Shown: positions 6,310 through 14,296 of the stretch, piece after piece | Layout: each line of letters starts with the position of its first letter | How positions within the stretch are numbered: position 1 is the stretch's first letter | Virus record (IMG/VR): IMGVR_UViG_3300017971_000861 | Location: 1 to 20,556 of that record | DNA from: a virus | Direction: 5' to 3' (one strand) | Length of the DNA stretch: 20,556 nt | The notes under the pieces: generated by a model | Seen by the model: only the letters and a program-made list of their open reading frames with translations | The model's database searches: none | Told to the model about the DNA's origin: nothing | Program-made: the position numbers and the translations under genes

Positions 6310-7074
6310 TTAGCTGGTAGCCCTGGCCGCATCCGCTATCACCTGCACGGTTCCACGCGATAGCTGGTTCACATCACCGGCAGCAATCTCCTGCAACTCA
6401 TAAGCCATGCCACCCTGGATGGCAAGCTCAGCGGTGGCACGGGCGGCAATCTCTATCGTTACGGTTCCTGCGCCTACATTGACGGCAAAGGTAACATCGC
6501 CGGGATTGGCCGCCGCTGCGCCATTGAGGTAGAGCAGGCCGGTGGTAGTATCCGCGAATAGGATCGCCTGCGCGTCCGTATCTTCCTCCACGTCATCCTT
6601 GATGGCGAATTGGATTTTGGTGTACCCGGCAGTGATGGTGCGTCCGGTGAAGCTAATCGTCGTAGTTGCGCCACGTACTATCTGGATATCGTCACCGTCT
6701 AGGGCCTCTGAAATAGTGCAGCCGCCGGCGCAATCCCACACGTCGCACAGATCCGCCGCTGCCAGCAGGTCGTCAATGTCCTGCTCTACAGTTTGCAGGC
6801 TCCACAGTTGATCATCCCACTCGGCGCCAGCCACATCACGGAAAAGTACGGCCACGCGATCCGCGTTCATTTCGGCGGCTGTAAGGGCCACATGTACCAC
6901 GCGCCCGGTAGAGGTGGGTAGCGCGGCGATATTGGCAAGGGCGCCGCCATCCTTGCTTACCTGCACGTCACCTGCGGCTAAGGTCGGCGTGTTCTGGAAC
7001 TGCGGGCGGTTCGCCTGTGAAGTCAGGGCGGTATCGAATGTGTATGCTACGTTCTTCTTGGGTGGTACTGGCAT
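6310..7074 (-). CDS. two-domain phage baseplate/appendage protein
   Basis: A 254-aa protein. The ATG at 7074 has AGGAGG 6 nt upstream, and the preceding gene's TAG is part of that site; an upstream TTG at 7092 is not favoured. Residues about 8-95 match a domain common in phage structural proteins (AYTFDTALTSQANRPQF, then TLAAGDVQVSKDGGALANIA, then EWDDQLWSLQT). Residues about 125-250 look like an Ig-like module as at the N-terminus of BppU/DUF2479 baseplate proteins (IQIVRGATTTISF, then YTKIQFAIKDD, then AYELQEIAAGDVNQLSRGTV). A short cysteine cluster (C110, C115, C119) joins the two domains and may form a disulfide or bind a metal. It is the last gene of the structural arm. The role is probably tail-tip or receptor-apparatus assembly. 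Confidence 0.75.
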   Translation of the reverse strand: MPVPPKKNVAYTFDTALTSQANRPQFQNTPTLAAGDVQVSKDGGALANIAALPTSTGRVVHVALTAAEMNADRVAVLFRDVAGAEWDDQLWSLQTVEQDIDDLLAAADLCDVWDCAGGCTISEALDGDDIQIVRGATTTISFTGRTITAGYTKIQFAIKDDVEEDTDAQAILFADTTTGLLYLNGAAAANPGDVTFAVNVGAGTVTIEIAARATAELAIQGGMAYELQEIAAGDVNQLSRGTVQVIADAARATS

Positions 7075-7084
7075 GGTGTCCCTC

Positions 7085-8191
7085 CTAAACAATAACTCCG
7101 GGCGTATTCACTGACACACTACGCCCCAACTGCGGCGCGAAAACATTGCGCACAAATACGCCAACTGATTCGCCCTTGACGAAGCCGCCGCGAATCGCCA
7201 CGCCGCCACAGGTCTCCGGGATGCTGTCAACGTAAGGCACAACATCAGGATTGGGCCCGGACACCCCGATCACTGCACCGGCTCCCAGGTAACGCGATAA
7301 AATATCCGGGCTTGGCGTATCGGACGCAAAGAGTAGCGTTGATCCATCAAGATAGATACTATCTTGATCCGCGACTGCCTGTGTTGTGTAGGCTCCCCAC
7401 GCATTAGCCGTTTCATGAAGCAGTTCTGTCGAGAAGTCGTATACCTTCTGTGTCAAGGCATCCTCAAAAACCATCGAATCAGGGCGAAGCGGCCTAACGC
7501 CTGCCTGCAATAACAGTGTGCTGGCGTCAAAGTTTACCCGGTACAAATCATCCCCGGCTATCCCGCCACGGCAATAGAAGAAGGTCGGTGCATAACTATT
7601 GATGAAGACCCACGCGGCGTAACGAGTTGCGCTAAAGCTGGCTGTCGGCGTCCACGTCGCCGCACTGTCAGTACTCACGAATACTGTCGAGCGCCCAGGG
7701 ATGCGCCAGCCTGACGAACATGCTACATTGCCATTATTGGCAACGATATTTCCGATCACCGAATGGCGCCCGGTAGCCTCCACCACATAAGCCGCCCACG
7801 TCCCGCCTTGATCTCCGCTACGCAGGGCATAGAGCGGAACCGTGGAGGCTAATGATTCAACTGTGAAAAGTGCGTACACATCGCCATTGACCTGATCCAC
7901 GCCGATGTCAATGATGGTGCTGTTGGGATCAGCCTCACCGGTAAGCACGCGGGCCTGAGCAGTTGTTAGGATAGGAGACCACGCGCCGGTGGTGCGTGTA
8001 GAGATTACGCGAGTAGCAAGTGCCGCACCGTCAAGACAATACTGGCGCAGGTTGTCGTCTTCCGGCGCGATTTCGATAATGTTGGTGCTACCCAGGCCGC
8101 CATTAGCCGCTGCCCACGCTTGCGGGGCAGTTAGCGAATCAGTGGCATATACTCCTAGTAGTCCCGTTCCGATTATGTATTGTGTTGTCAT
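7085..8191 (-). CDS. BNR/beta-propeller-like phage appendage protein
   Basis: A 368-aa protein rich in Ser, Thr and Ala with repeated blade-like segments: GDVYALFTVESLASTVPLYA, then LRSGDQGGTWAAYVV, then TVFVSTDSAATWTPTASF. The S-x-D-x-G-x-T-W pattern is the Asp-box signature of sialidase-like (BNR) propellers, and at least two copies are visible. Whether it has glycosidase activity or only binds glycans cannot be told; no clear catalytic Tyr/Glu/Arg set is identified. The start at 8191 has only a weak GGAA upstream. It is separated from the next tail gene by a strong terminator, so it may need its own promoter. It lies 10 bp from the downstream baseplate-like gene and probably shares its transcript. 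Confidence 0.7.
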   Translation of the reverse strand: MTTQYIIGTGLLGVYATDSLTAPQAWAAANGGLGSTNIIEIAPEDDNLRQYCLDGAALATRVISTRTTGAWSPILTTAQARVLTGEADPNSTIIDIGVDQVNGDVYALFTVESLASTVPLYALRSGDQGGTWAAYVVEATGRHSVIGNIVANNGNVACSSGWRIPGRSTVFVSTDSAATWTPTASFSATRYAAWVFINSYAPTFFYCRGGIAGDDLYRVNFDASTLLLQAGVRPLRPDSMVFEDALTQKVYDFSTELLHETANAWGAYTTQAVADQDSIYLDGSTLLFASDTPSPDILSRYLGAGAVIGVSGPNPDVVPYVDSIPETCGGVAIRGGFVKGESVGVFVRNVFAPQLGRSVSVNTPGVIV

Positions 8192-8192
8192 G

Positions 8193-8221
8193 TTGTGCTT
8201 TCCGATACTCTATGGTATAAT
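8193..8221 (+). promoter_or_regulatory. promoter-like sequence facing right, possible small RNA
   Basis: TTGTGC (8193-8198), a 17-nt spacer and a perfect TATAAT (8216-8221) face right, against the coding strand here. Only the -10 box is convincing (the -35 has 3 of 6 matches). The sole possible product would be a short RNA of about 80 nt ending at the terminator at 8310. A chance match in AT-rich intergenic DNA is quite possible. Confidence 0.25.
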
Positions 8222-8262
8222 TTCATTATCGCTGGGCCCATTGGGCTTTTGCTTATATTCTG

Positions 8263-8310
8263 AAAAAAACCTACTCCGTATGGGCTGCCACCCAGGATGT
8301 GGGTTTTTTT
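8263..8310. terminator. bidirectional intrinsic terminator
   Basis: AAAAAAACCTAC (8263-8274) pairs with GTGGGTTTTTTT (8299-8310) over 12 positions with one G-T wobble, around a 24-nt loop that holds a smaller stem (CCCA 8291-8294 with TGGG on the + strand, TGGG/CCCA on the other). Both strands present a GC-containing stem flanked by A7 and T7, so it can stop transcription in either direction. On the - strand it falls 7 nt after the stop codon of the gene ending at 8317, dividing the structural arm into two units. Confidence 0.75.
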
Positions 8311-8316
8311 CATGCC

Positions 8317-9453
8317 TCACCCACTTGCCCACCCCGCTAAAAGCTCGGACTCCTCAAAGGCCGCCGTCTTCAAGGTGACATTGCCCTCCTGACTTACTTC
8401 TACCTCCTCAACCAGAATGTCCCGGATGTCCTCATAGATGGTCGCGCCGTCCAACGGCACCCCACCGACCGGATACCGCATGTCACGATAGATGCCGGGC
8501 TGTAGCAACCACGGGTTAACGGTCTGGTTTGCGCCAATGCGTTGGAAGATGCCGCCGGGTAGGATGTAGTATTGCGGCGTAGTATCAAGCGGTGCATAGA
8601 CTACACCGCGCCCCGGTATCACCTTGAGAGTGTAGACGCTTGTACCGTCACCCAATGCGGTCATGTCCTGTAGCACATCCCAAGCCCGCGCGGCCTCACC
8701 CAGGGTACGCTTGACCTGCAAGGCGTTGGTAGTGATTTGCGTTGAGCTAAGGAACTCACAATCGGTAGTCACAATGCTATCAATCCAGGCTGACACGTTG
8801 CCGGTAGCATCATCGTTGGTAGTGACATGCTTCCATTGGGCGGTGAAGATGTAGCCGCAGAGTTGTACGGCTACAATAGCATTACGGGCGCCCATGATCT
8901 GACCTTGCGCCTTGTCGTCGGCCCCGTCAAGATTGATACTGATCGGCACGCTCGGCGCATTGGCGTATAGCTCAAGATAGCGGTCGCGGCGGCTATTGGC
9001 TACCGCTGCGGCATACTCGCCCTCGCCGGGCGATAGTATCTCCTCATACTGACCATAGCGTTTGATACTTTCGGCATCTGTGGCGGCTGCTGTAGTCTGT
9101 GGGTTGCTGCTAGTATCCGTGTAGTTTGCCTTGACATGGTTTGCGAATGTCTCAAACCCACGCCGCCTGCGTACCCCGGCAACTTCAAGCTCAAGGGCGT
9201 ATGCCATCGCCTCATAACTGATGGCAGCCCCGGCGCGCTCCTCGATGTGATAGCCAAGCCAGTTGTAGTACACTTCCTGAGCCTCGGACTCCGGCAACAT
9301 CATATCGAATGAGCCTTCCCAAAAGCCGCCTTGTAAGCGGATCGAGCGCCGATAGTTGCGCGCCAGTGGCATTAGGTCGCGTACAAAGGCATTATTCTGT
9401 AGCACAGAAGAAAATGCACTCAAGCTATAGTTGGGCTGACTAAAATTTACCAT
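8317..9453 (-). CDS. phage tail protein (tail hub/tip candidate)
   Basis: A 378-aa soluble protein beginning VNFSQPNYSLSAFSSVLQNN. It has mixed alpha/beta composition and a central low-complexity patch (TDTSSNPQTTAAATDAES). The C-terminal half is beta-rich (VYTLKVIPGRGVVYAPLD, then EDIRDILVEEVEVSQEG), a pattern seen in tail-hub and baseplate proteins of siphophages and myophages. The start at 9453 lacks an obvious SD and lies 9 bp after the upstream stop, so translation is probably coupled. No named family is recognised. The tail role is inferred from position and style, and another minor virion protein is possible. Confidence 0.65.
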   Translation of the reverse strand: MVNFSQPNYSLSAFSSVLQNNAFVRDLMPLARNYRRSIRLQGGFWEGSFDMMLPESEAQEVYYNWLGYHIEERAGAAISYEAMAYALELEVAGVRRRRGFETFANHVKANYTDTSSNPQTTAAATDAESIKRYGQYEEILSPGEGEYAAAVANSRRDRYLELYANAPSVPISINLDGADDKAQGQIMGARNAIVAVQLCGYIFTAQWKHVTTNDDATGNVSAWIDSIVTTDCEFLSSTQITTNALQVKRTLGEAARAWDVLQDMTALGDGTSVYTLKVIPGRGVVYAPLDTTPQYYILPGGIFQRIGANQTVNPWLLQPGIYRDMRYPVGGVPLDGATIYEDIRDILVEEVEVSQEGNVTLKTAAFEESELLAGWASG

Positions 9454-9462
9454 GATAATCTA

Positions 9463-10929
9463 TTAGGTATCCCGATAGCTCATCCACCGTGGCACATAAC
9501 TCATTGTACCCGTGATCGTGTCACCTAGTACGCTCCCGGCGGCGCGCTGGGCAGCCATCACCACAACACCGTCACCCTCAGGCAGATACCAGGTGCGTGG
9601 CGAGAAGTCGCCGTATTGCGCCGGTACGCTGGCGCCCTCAAGGGTAACGGCGAGTAGGGTATCATCAGGGCGCGTGTAGATAGCCAGCAGGTCATCCACA
9701 TACGCGCCTTGCTCTATGGCGGTATTGTCGATGCGGATCATGTGATCTGAGGGTATGAAGATGAAGGTATCACAATCGAATTTGTCAGTTGCGGCGGTTC
9801 CCGTGATGTGCTCGGCCCACATCTGCATACGGAAGTAGCTACTTTCAATTCCATAAGCGCCTATTTCCGGGAAGGTGCCGTACTCGGGTATCTGAATCTC
9901 GCCAAGCTCATACAAATGCCATGCGCTATCCGATATGTAGACATCCTGGGATGGCTGTAGCCTGGTTGAGCCGGCGGCAACAGAGGAGCCATAGCGTAAC
10001 TGCGCTCGCACGGTTGCCCCGGCAGTAACTTTGGCGCGCATCAATACTGAATAACGGCCTATCATGTGCTGTGAGTAGACAAGCCCAATGTCACCGAAGC
10101 GAGTGTCAAAGCGGATGCCGAAAGTTGCGAGGACATTGAATGGAACCTCGACCTTGTTCCCACTGCTCGCCGTTGCATCGGCCTGCACGATGGCGCCGGA
10201 ATACAAGGCCCCACTAGCCAGAGCAGCATTTTCGCACTCGTGACGCGCATTGAAGGATGCCGTACCGGCGTACTCCTCGCGTATACCTATCCAGGCCCTA
10301 GTGAGTGCTGTGGTTGAGTTCGTCCCGAATATCGAATAGGCCAGGCGTGCGCGGGCGGTTCCGGGTACATTCGTGTATGTGAATGATGTGCCGATAGCAT
10401 CAGCCCCGGCGCCGCCGCTGACGGTCGGTAGATCGTCGGGTACATCCTCGTAGTAGCTTTCCCAAAATGGGTGGCGGTCGAGGGACATGGCCGCGACTAG
10501 CACGGCACTCGGTGCGCCATCAAGGAAGAAGTTCGCGCCGTTGCGCGGCGGGAAGGCACACATGGCGCGGTAGATCAGGCTACGCTTTTCGCTTTCATCA
10601 TCCGTCTTGACCTTGAGCCATGTGTAATCCGGGCGTGACGGGTCTACATTGGAGCGCAGCGCCTTATTGAAAAATGCCTCAAGCGCCGTCTGGATGCCGT
10701 GAACATTGGCCTCGGTATCTTTAGTAACGATAGAGAATGATTCCGAGTGCGGTGTATAGTGTGAGAAGGAGACTTGCGCGCCGAACTCAACATGGCGGAA
10801 GTCACCTTCCGGCCACGGGTTAGCGGGCGTCCACATTTTTTCTATGATCTCATAGTCACCATCCCATAGATCATAGGTTAATGGCCCACCGTTTATTGAG
10901 TCACTGTGTAGCTCGAACTCAACGGCCAT
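9463..10929 (-). CDS. large phage tail protein with jelly-roll-like region
   Basis: A 488-aa protein. Residues 1-170 resemble the N-terminal region of distal-tail or minor tail proteins (FEFGAQVSFSHY-type beta segments, HGIQTALEAFFNKALRSNVD, LIYRAMCAFPP). Residues about 180-375 are beta-rich and look like a carbohydrate-binding jelly roll (ARLAYSIFGT, then GRYSVLMRAKVTAGATVRAQ, then YISDSAWHLYELGEIQIPEY). The last about 110 residues form another beta region (FIFIPSDHMIRIDNTAIEQG). The start overlaps the preceding gene by 11 bp without a clear SD, suggesting coupling. A role in host glycan binding at the tail tip is inferred. No precise family is claimed. Confidence 0.65.
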   Translation of the reverse strand: MAVEFELHSDSINGGPLTYDLWDGDYEIIEKMWTPANPWPEGDFRHVEFGAQVSFSHYTPHSESFSIVTKDTEANVHGIQTALEAFFNKALRSNVDPSRPDYTWLKVKTDDESEKRSLIYRAMCAFPPRNGANFFLDGAPSAVLVAAMSLDRHPFWESYYEDVPDDLPTVSGGAGADAIGTSFTYTNVPGTARARLAYSIFGTNSTTALTRAWIGIREEYAGTASFNARHECENAALASGALYSGAIVQADATASSGNKVEVPFNVLATFGIRFDTRFGDIGLVYSQHMIGRYSVLMRAKVTAGATVRAQLRYGSSVAAGSTRLQPSQDVYISDSAWHLYELGEIQIPEYGTFPEIGAYGIESSYFRMQMWAEHITGTAATDKFDCDTFIFIPSDHMIRIDNTAIEQGAYVDDLLAIYTRPDDTLLAVTLEGASVPAQYGDFSPRTWYLPEGDGVVVMAAQRAAGSVLGDTITGTMSYVPRWMSYRDT

Positions 10930-11110
10930 TTAATTTAATCACCGCGTGGGCAACTATACGCCCATCTATTATCTGAGGTATCGCCGTTAGTATACACCCG
11001 TGCTTTTCGAGCACCTGATCAATTTCTAGCTTGCAGTGCGCCAGGATCATGGCGCGCGTTTCTTCAATTACCTGCTGTGGAGTTTTGGTGACAACTTCCT
11101 GCTCGTCCAT
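10919..11110 (-). CDS. small hypothetical phage protein
   Basis: A 63-aa protein; AAGGAG lies about 9 nt before the ATG, which forms a TAATG overlap with the preceding stop. The N-terminal half is a helix (QQVIEETRAMILAHCKLEID), and the C-terminal half is a strand-turn-strand (CILTAIPQIIDGRIVAHAVI). It is acidic at the front and without membrane segments. Its place between a fibre-linked small protein and a tail protein suggests a chaperone or accessory virion role, but nothing in the sequence proves this. Confidence 0.6.
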   Translation of the reverse strand: MDEQEVVTKTPQQVIEETRAMILAHCKLEIDQVLEKHGCILTAIPQIIDGRIVAHAVIKLNGR

Positions 11111-11475
11111 TATACTGCGCTCCTTACCCGGTTAATCGTGGGCATGTAGTCGCCTTCTGCCGGTGTGCCGTTGGTGAGAAGCGTTTGAATCTGTGAAATA
11201 AGATTGAGCGCATTGAACATATCATCGGCAGTAAAACCGAGCGCACTCACATCACCATCAGTAAAGGCGTCAGCCTGCCCTTGTCCATATTCCTTCGCAT
11301 TGACTACATCCAAAGTATCATCCAGTGAACCAAGTCGCGTTACGAGTGTCTGTACATCTCCTGCCAAAGCCGCTTTATTCAACATCGCATAAGCCTCCTT
11401 TTGTGTTAGGTTAGTAAATTTTTGAATCCCATCGAAATATATCCATGATCCGTTGCTTGCCTGGTATACTTTCAT
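11110..11475 (-). CDS. hypothetical phage protein, fibre-associated
   Basis: A 121-aa protein with AGGAGG 5 nt before the ATG; the tail-fibre stop codon overlaps that SD. It opens with a beta hairpin (VYQASNGSWIYFDGIQKFTN), then is mostly helical (LTQKEAYAMLNKAALAGDVQ). Position straight after the fibre gene is where tail-fibre assembly chaperones often lie, but I see no known chaperone signature. It is reported as unrecognised, with a virion or assembly role by context only. Confidence 0.65.
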   Translation of the reverse strand: MKVYQASNGSWIYFDGIQKFTNLTQKEAYAMLNKAALAGDVQTLVTRLGSLDDTLDVVNAKEYGQGQADAFTDGDVSALGFTADDMFNALNLISQIQTLLTNGTPAEGDYMPTINRVRSAV

Positions 11476-11483
11476 GTTGCCTC

Positions 11484-13814
11484 CTATGGTTCCGTGGCGA
11501 GTATTTGTACCGCGCCCGTGTTAAAACGCACGGCCAATTGCGTCTTACCTGCTCCATTATCAACAGCGTATAGTATGGCGCCATTAGCCGCCGGTGCGCC
11601 AGGAGCGGTCATTTCAGCGAATGTCATGGCGCCTGCACCTATATCTATTCGTGATGCTGGCGCAGCAACGCTAAAACCAACCTGTCCGCTAGTGTCAAGA
11701 TGCACTTGATCTGCGTTTCCACTTGTAAAAATCACTATCGGGCGCAGTGTACCCGTTCCCGTTGCTGCGGTATATAATTGGTATTCGCTGTCGCCTTCGT
11801 CCCATCCGAACGCGCCGCGTTCGCTGTTGGTTAGGTCGTCCGGATCACCAACACCCCATGCCTGAAATCCTACATCGTCTGTACCGTCCCCATCGGATGT
11901 GTATAGCTCGAGTTGTGTGCGCTTTGCTGATATATTATTCATTATGTAAATGCCGCCCAGTGTACCACGCGCACCCAGGCCGTAATCTACATTGCTCGAA
12001 TCAAAGATAAATCTTGCTGTATTGTCATTGTAGAAAATAACGAAATTTTCTGTATTCGCAGTAAACACGGTATCATAGGAGCGGAACCACAAATTTTCCC
12101 ATACAGTGCCGTCACGGTCAAATGATTGGAAAATTGAAGCGCCCGGACCGCCTGTATTAGAGTTATTCACTGGGTCAGCATCGGTTCCAAAGCGTATCTC
12201 GAATCCGACATCCGCTGTCGGATATACGAAACTGGCGTCATTTGTTCCCGTAACTCTGAAAATGCCGGCTTTTACCTCAAGCAGTGCTTCGGGCGTATTT
12301 GTGTTTATTCCCACATTTGAACTCATGATATATGAAAAATCTGTCGCACCGCTGCTATTAAAGCCCATGCGCGCAGTTGCCGCGCCATTCCCTATGTATC
12401 CAGCATCAGGCAGGGCAATGGTATTATCTGCGGCAATCGGCGCAACGCCTATACCAAGACGCGCTAGTCGTAGATCACCATTCGCGCCGGATTGTAGCGG
12501 CGTTGACACATTGGTCTGTCCATCTGCTGTTGTGGGGCCTAAGAGTTGCCATACTGCGGCGGTAGCAGTGTCATCAGTGCAGATGAAGTACTCACCGCTG
12601 GTCGTGTTCAGCCAGAAATAGCCGGTCAGGAATACACCATTTCCGCCGCTATTAGCTATGTCGTCATTGGCATCCGGGTCGCCCGCATCCTCGAAGACAA
12701 TGGGCTGGAAGCCTACATGCCCGGATGGGGAAAAGGCCAGGTCGCCAAGCTGCGCATGGCTTCCGGGGCTCCCGGTGCTTGAGAATTTGAAGCCGCGAAA
12801 GTCCACGTAGTTGTCGCCCTCGTCGGTAGTGCGTACACGACAATTGGGCGTATTTGCGTACCCGCCATTCGTCTGGTAGATCACACTCCCGATAGGCGTA
12901 AACTCTGCTCCAGGTAAACCCGCGGTTACAATTGCGTTAATTTCCGTCGCTGCCCCTTCACGGGCTGCGTTGATATTGGTATACTCGACCTCACCCTGTA
13001 CTGCAATGACTGGCTGATCCGGGTCGGTGGTAGCAAAGTAATGCATGAGAATGAAGTCGTTATTCGTACTCACCTCAGTCAGCACCCAATTGCCACCGCT
13101 GAACTCATTGAATGGTACACGACCATTTGCCCCCACATAGCCCGATCCGTCCCCGGAATAGATCATGGGGAAGTTGTTAGCTGTGCGCCGCCGCCATACG
13201 CCGGTCGCGCCGGATTTGTAGAATACCGAAATCTGCGCCGGGGCGGTGTCGGCTACGTTGTCCGATTCAATGTCCTCGTCGCGGATCTGCCCGGCGGTGT
13301 AGCCGAACTGCGCATGAGTTTCCAGGCTGCCGTCACCGATTGTAAAGCCGTCCAGGGCCAGGCCCGTTACCCATTGCGTACCCAGTACCAGGTGCAGGTG
13401 TGCATGAGTCTCGGCACTCATTACGCGCCCGTGACGTTCATCGGCTACTAGTAGGGCGGCGTTATTGTCAGCATCCCAGTACACAATGGATACGAGTGCT
13501 TGTATGTAAATGAAGTCAATATCAAATACGGCAGTCTCTTGTAGTACGGCATCTTCATCGTAATAGATGTAATGCAGACCCTCAACGTCTGAGATGGTCA
13601 CCGTTTCGGCTGCAGCCTTCGTCACCTCGCGGCCCTGATACCAGTAGGTAAAGGATGCGCCTACCGGCGCGATGGTGAAGACATTGCCGGCCACGCTGAT
13701 AGTTGAGTCTGTGCGGTCGCGCGGAAAGCCGGTCAGGTCGGGCAGTGTGCGCCCGATAAAGCGCCTAACTGATTTGTTGGGCGGGTTGCCTATCAAGCTC
13801 ATTTTATTCTGCAT
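11484..13814 (-). CDS. tail fibre / receptor-binding protein
   Basis: A 776-aa fibrous protein. The ATG at 13814 has TAGGAGG 5 nt upstream; a frame extension to 13847 would run into the preceding gene. Segments from N to C: an N-terminal virion-anchoring region with beta structure to about residue 150, a turn with HAHLHLVLGTQW and DGFTIGDGSLETHAQFGY, and repeated Asn/Gly/Thr-rich strands with many G-x-x-P-N and A-A-D turns. Around residues 498-511 comes VGINTNTPEALLEV, the motif typical of fibre beta-helix repeats. The end (about 725-776) is SRIDIGAGAMTFAEM followed by GAILYAVDNGAGKTQLAVRF, seen at the C-terminus of many phage fibres. No intramolecular chaperone peptidase motif is visible. 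It is the likely host-range determinant; lyase or hydrolase activity cannot be excluded. Confidence 0.85.
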   Translation of the reverse strand: MQNKMSLIGNPPNKSVRRFIGRTLPDLTGFPRDRTDSTISVAGNVFTIAPVGASFTYWYQGREVTKAAAETVTISDVEGLHYIYYDEDAVLQETAVFDIDFIYIQALVSIVYWDADNNAALLVADERHGRVMSAETHAHLHLVLGTQWVTGLALDGFTIGDGSLETHAQFGYTAGQIRDEDIESDNVADTAPAQISVFYKSGATGVWRRRTANNFPMIYSGDGSGYVGANGRVPFNEFSGGNWVLTEVSTNNDFILMHYFATTDPDQPVIAVQGEVEYTNINAAREGAATEINAIVTAGLPGAEFTPIGSVIYQTNGGYANTPNCRVRTTDEGDNYVDFRGFKFSSTGSPGSHAQLGDLAFSPSGHVGFQPIVFEDAGDPDANDDIANSGGNGVFLTGYFWLNTTSGEYFICTDDTATAAVWQLLGPTTADGQTNVSTPLQSGANGDLRLARLGIGVAPIAADNTIALPDAGYIGNGAATARMGFNSSGATDFSYIMSSNVGINTNTPEALLEVKAGIFRVTGTNDASFVYPTADVGFEIRFGTDADPVNNSNTGGPGASIFQSFDRDGTVWENLWFRSYDTVFTANTENFVIFYNDNTARFIFDSSNVDYGLGARGTLGGIYIMNNISAKRTQLELYTSDGDGTDDVGFQAWGVGDPDDLTNSERGAFGWDEGDSEYQLYTAATGTGTLRPIVIFTSGNADQVHLDTSGQVGFSVAAPASRIDIGAGAMTFAEMTAPGAPAANGAILYAVDNGAGKTQLAVRFNTGAVQILATEP

Positions 13815-13822
13815 GATACCTC

Positions 13823-14296
13823 CTATAGTGAGGCGCGTAGCGGCCACACGATAATAATACTATTGGTGGCGGTCTCACGGATGAAGCGGGCTGCGGTTGC
13901 CATGTCTACTGTCCATAATGTTTCGTCACCATCTTCAAGCAGCACGAAGTTACCGCCCGCCGTCGGGTTCGTGCCGTCAATCGTTACGCGGCAATCAGCC
14001 GTCTGCACCTGCAACTGCACATGCGTTGTGTTCGCGGGCAGAGCGGCCATGATAGTGATGGCATTGGTGACGGTGACAACCTGCTGTAAGCCGTTGGGCA
14101 CATAGACGGAAGTGTCAACGTGTTGCGGAGTAGTCGCGCCGCCGCCGAGGGCCGCGAGGATGTTTTGTAGGGCCGTTAGTCCATCACCGCCGAGTCCGCG
14201 CACAATCGCATAGGTGTTGCCGCTTAGCAATTCGTAGCGTGTCGCGGCGTTGGCATTTACATTCTCAATACTGGTATTGTTCCTAATGTCTGGCAT
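13823..14296 (-). CDS. small phage structural protein
   Basis: A 157-aa protein. The ATG at 14296 has GGGAGG 5-6 nt upstream; an in-frame start at 14323 lies inside the sulfotransferase gene without an SD. It overlaps the end of that gene by 14 bp. The C-terminal region (LLEDGDETLWTVDMATAARF, then TNSIIIVWPLRASL) is the beta-hairpin ending seen in many small virion proteins. The middle has a Gly/Ala/Thr-rich stretch (LQNILAALGGGATTPQHVDT) likely to be a linker. It sits just upstream of the tail fibre by 8 bp, which suggests a fibre-attachment or head-decoration role. This is a context inference. Confidence 0.7.
   Translation of the reverse strand: MPDIRNNTSIENVNANAATRYELLSGNTYAIVRGLGGDGLTALQNILAALGGGATTPQHVDTSVYVPNGLQQVVTVTNAITIMAALPANTTHVQLQVQTADCRVTIDGTNPTAGGNFVLLEDGDETLWTVDMATAARFIRETATNSIIIVWPLRASL

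Noticed and set aside
11494-12621. + strand frames inside the tail-fibre gene
   Set aside because: They lack SD sites and are the mirror of a long repetitive coding region.
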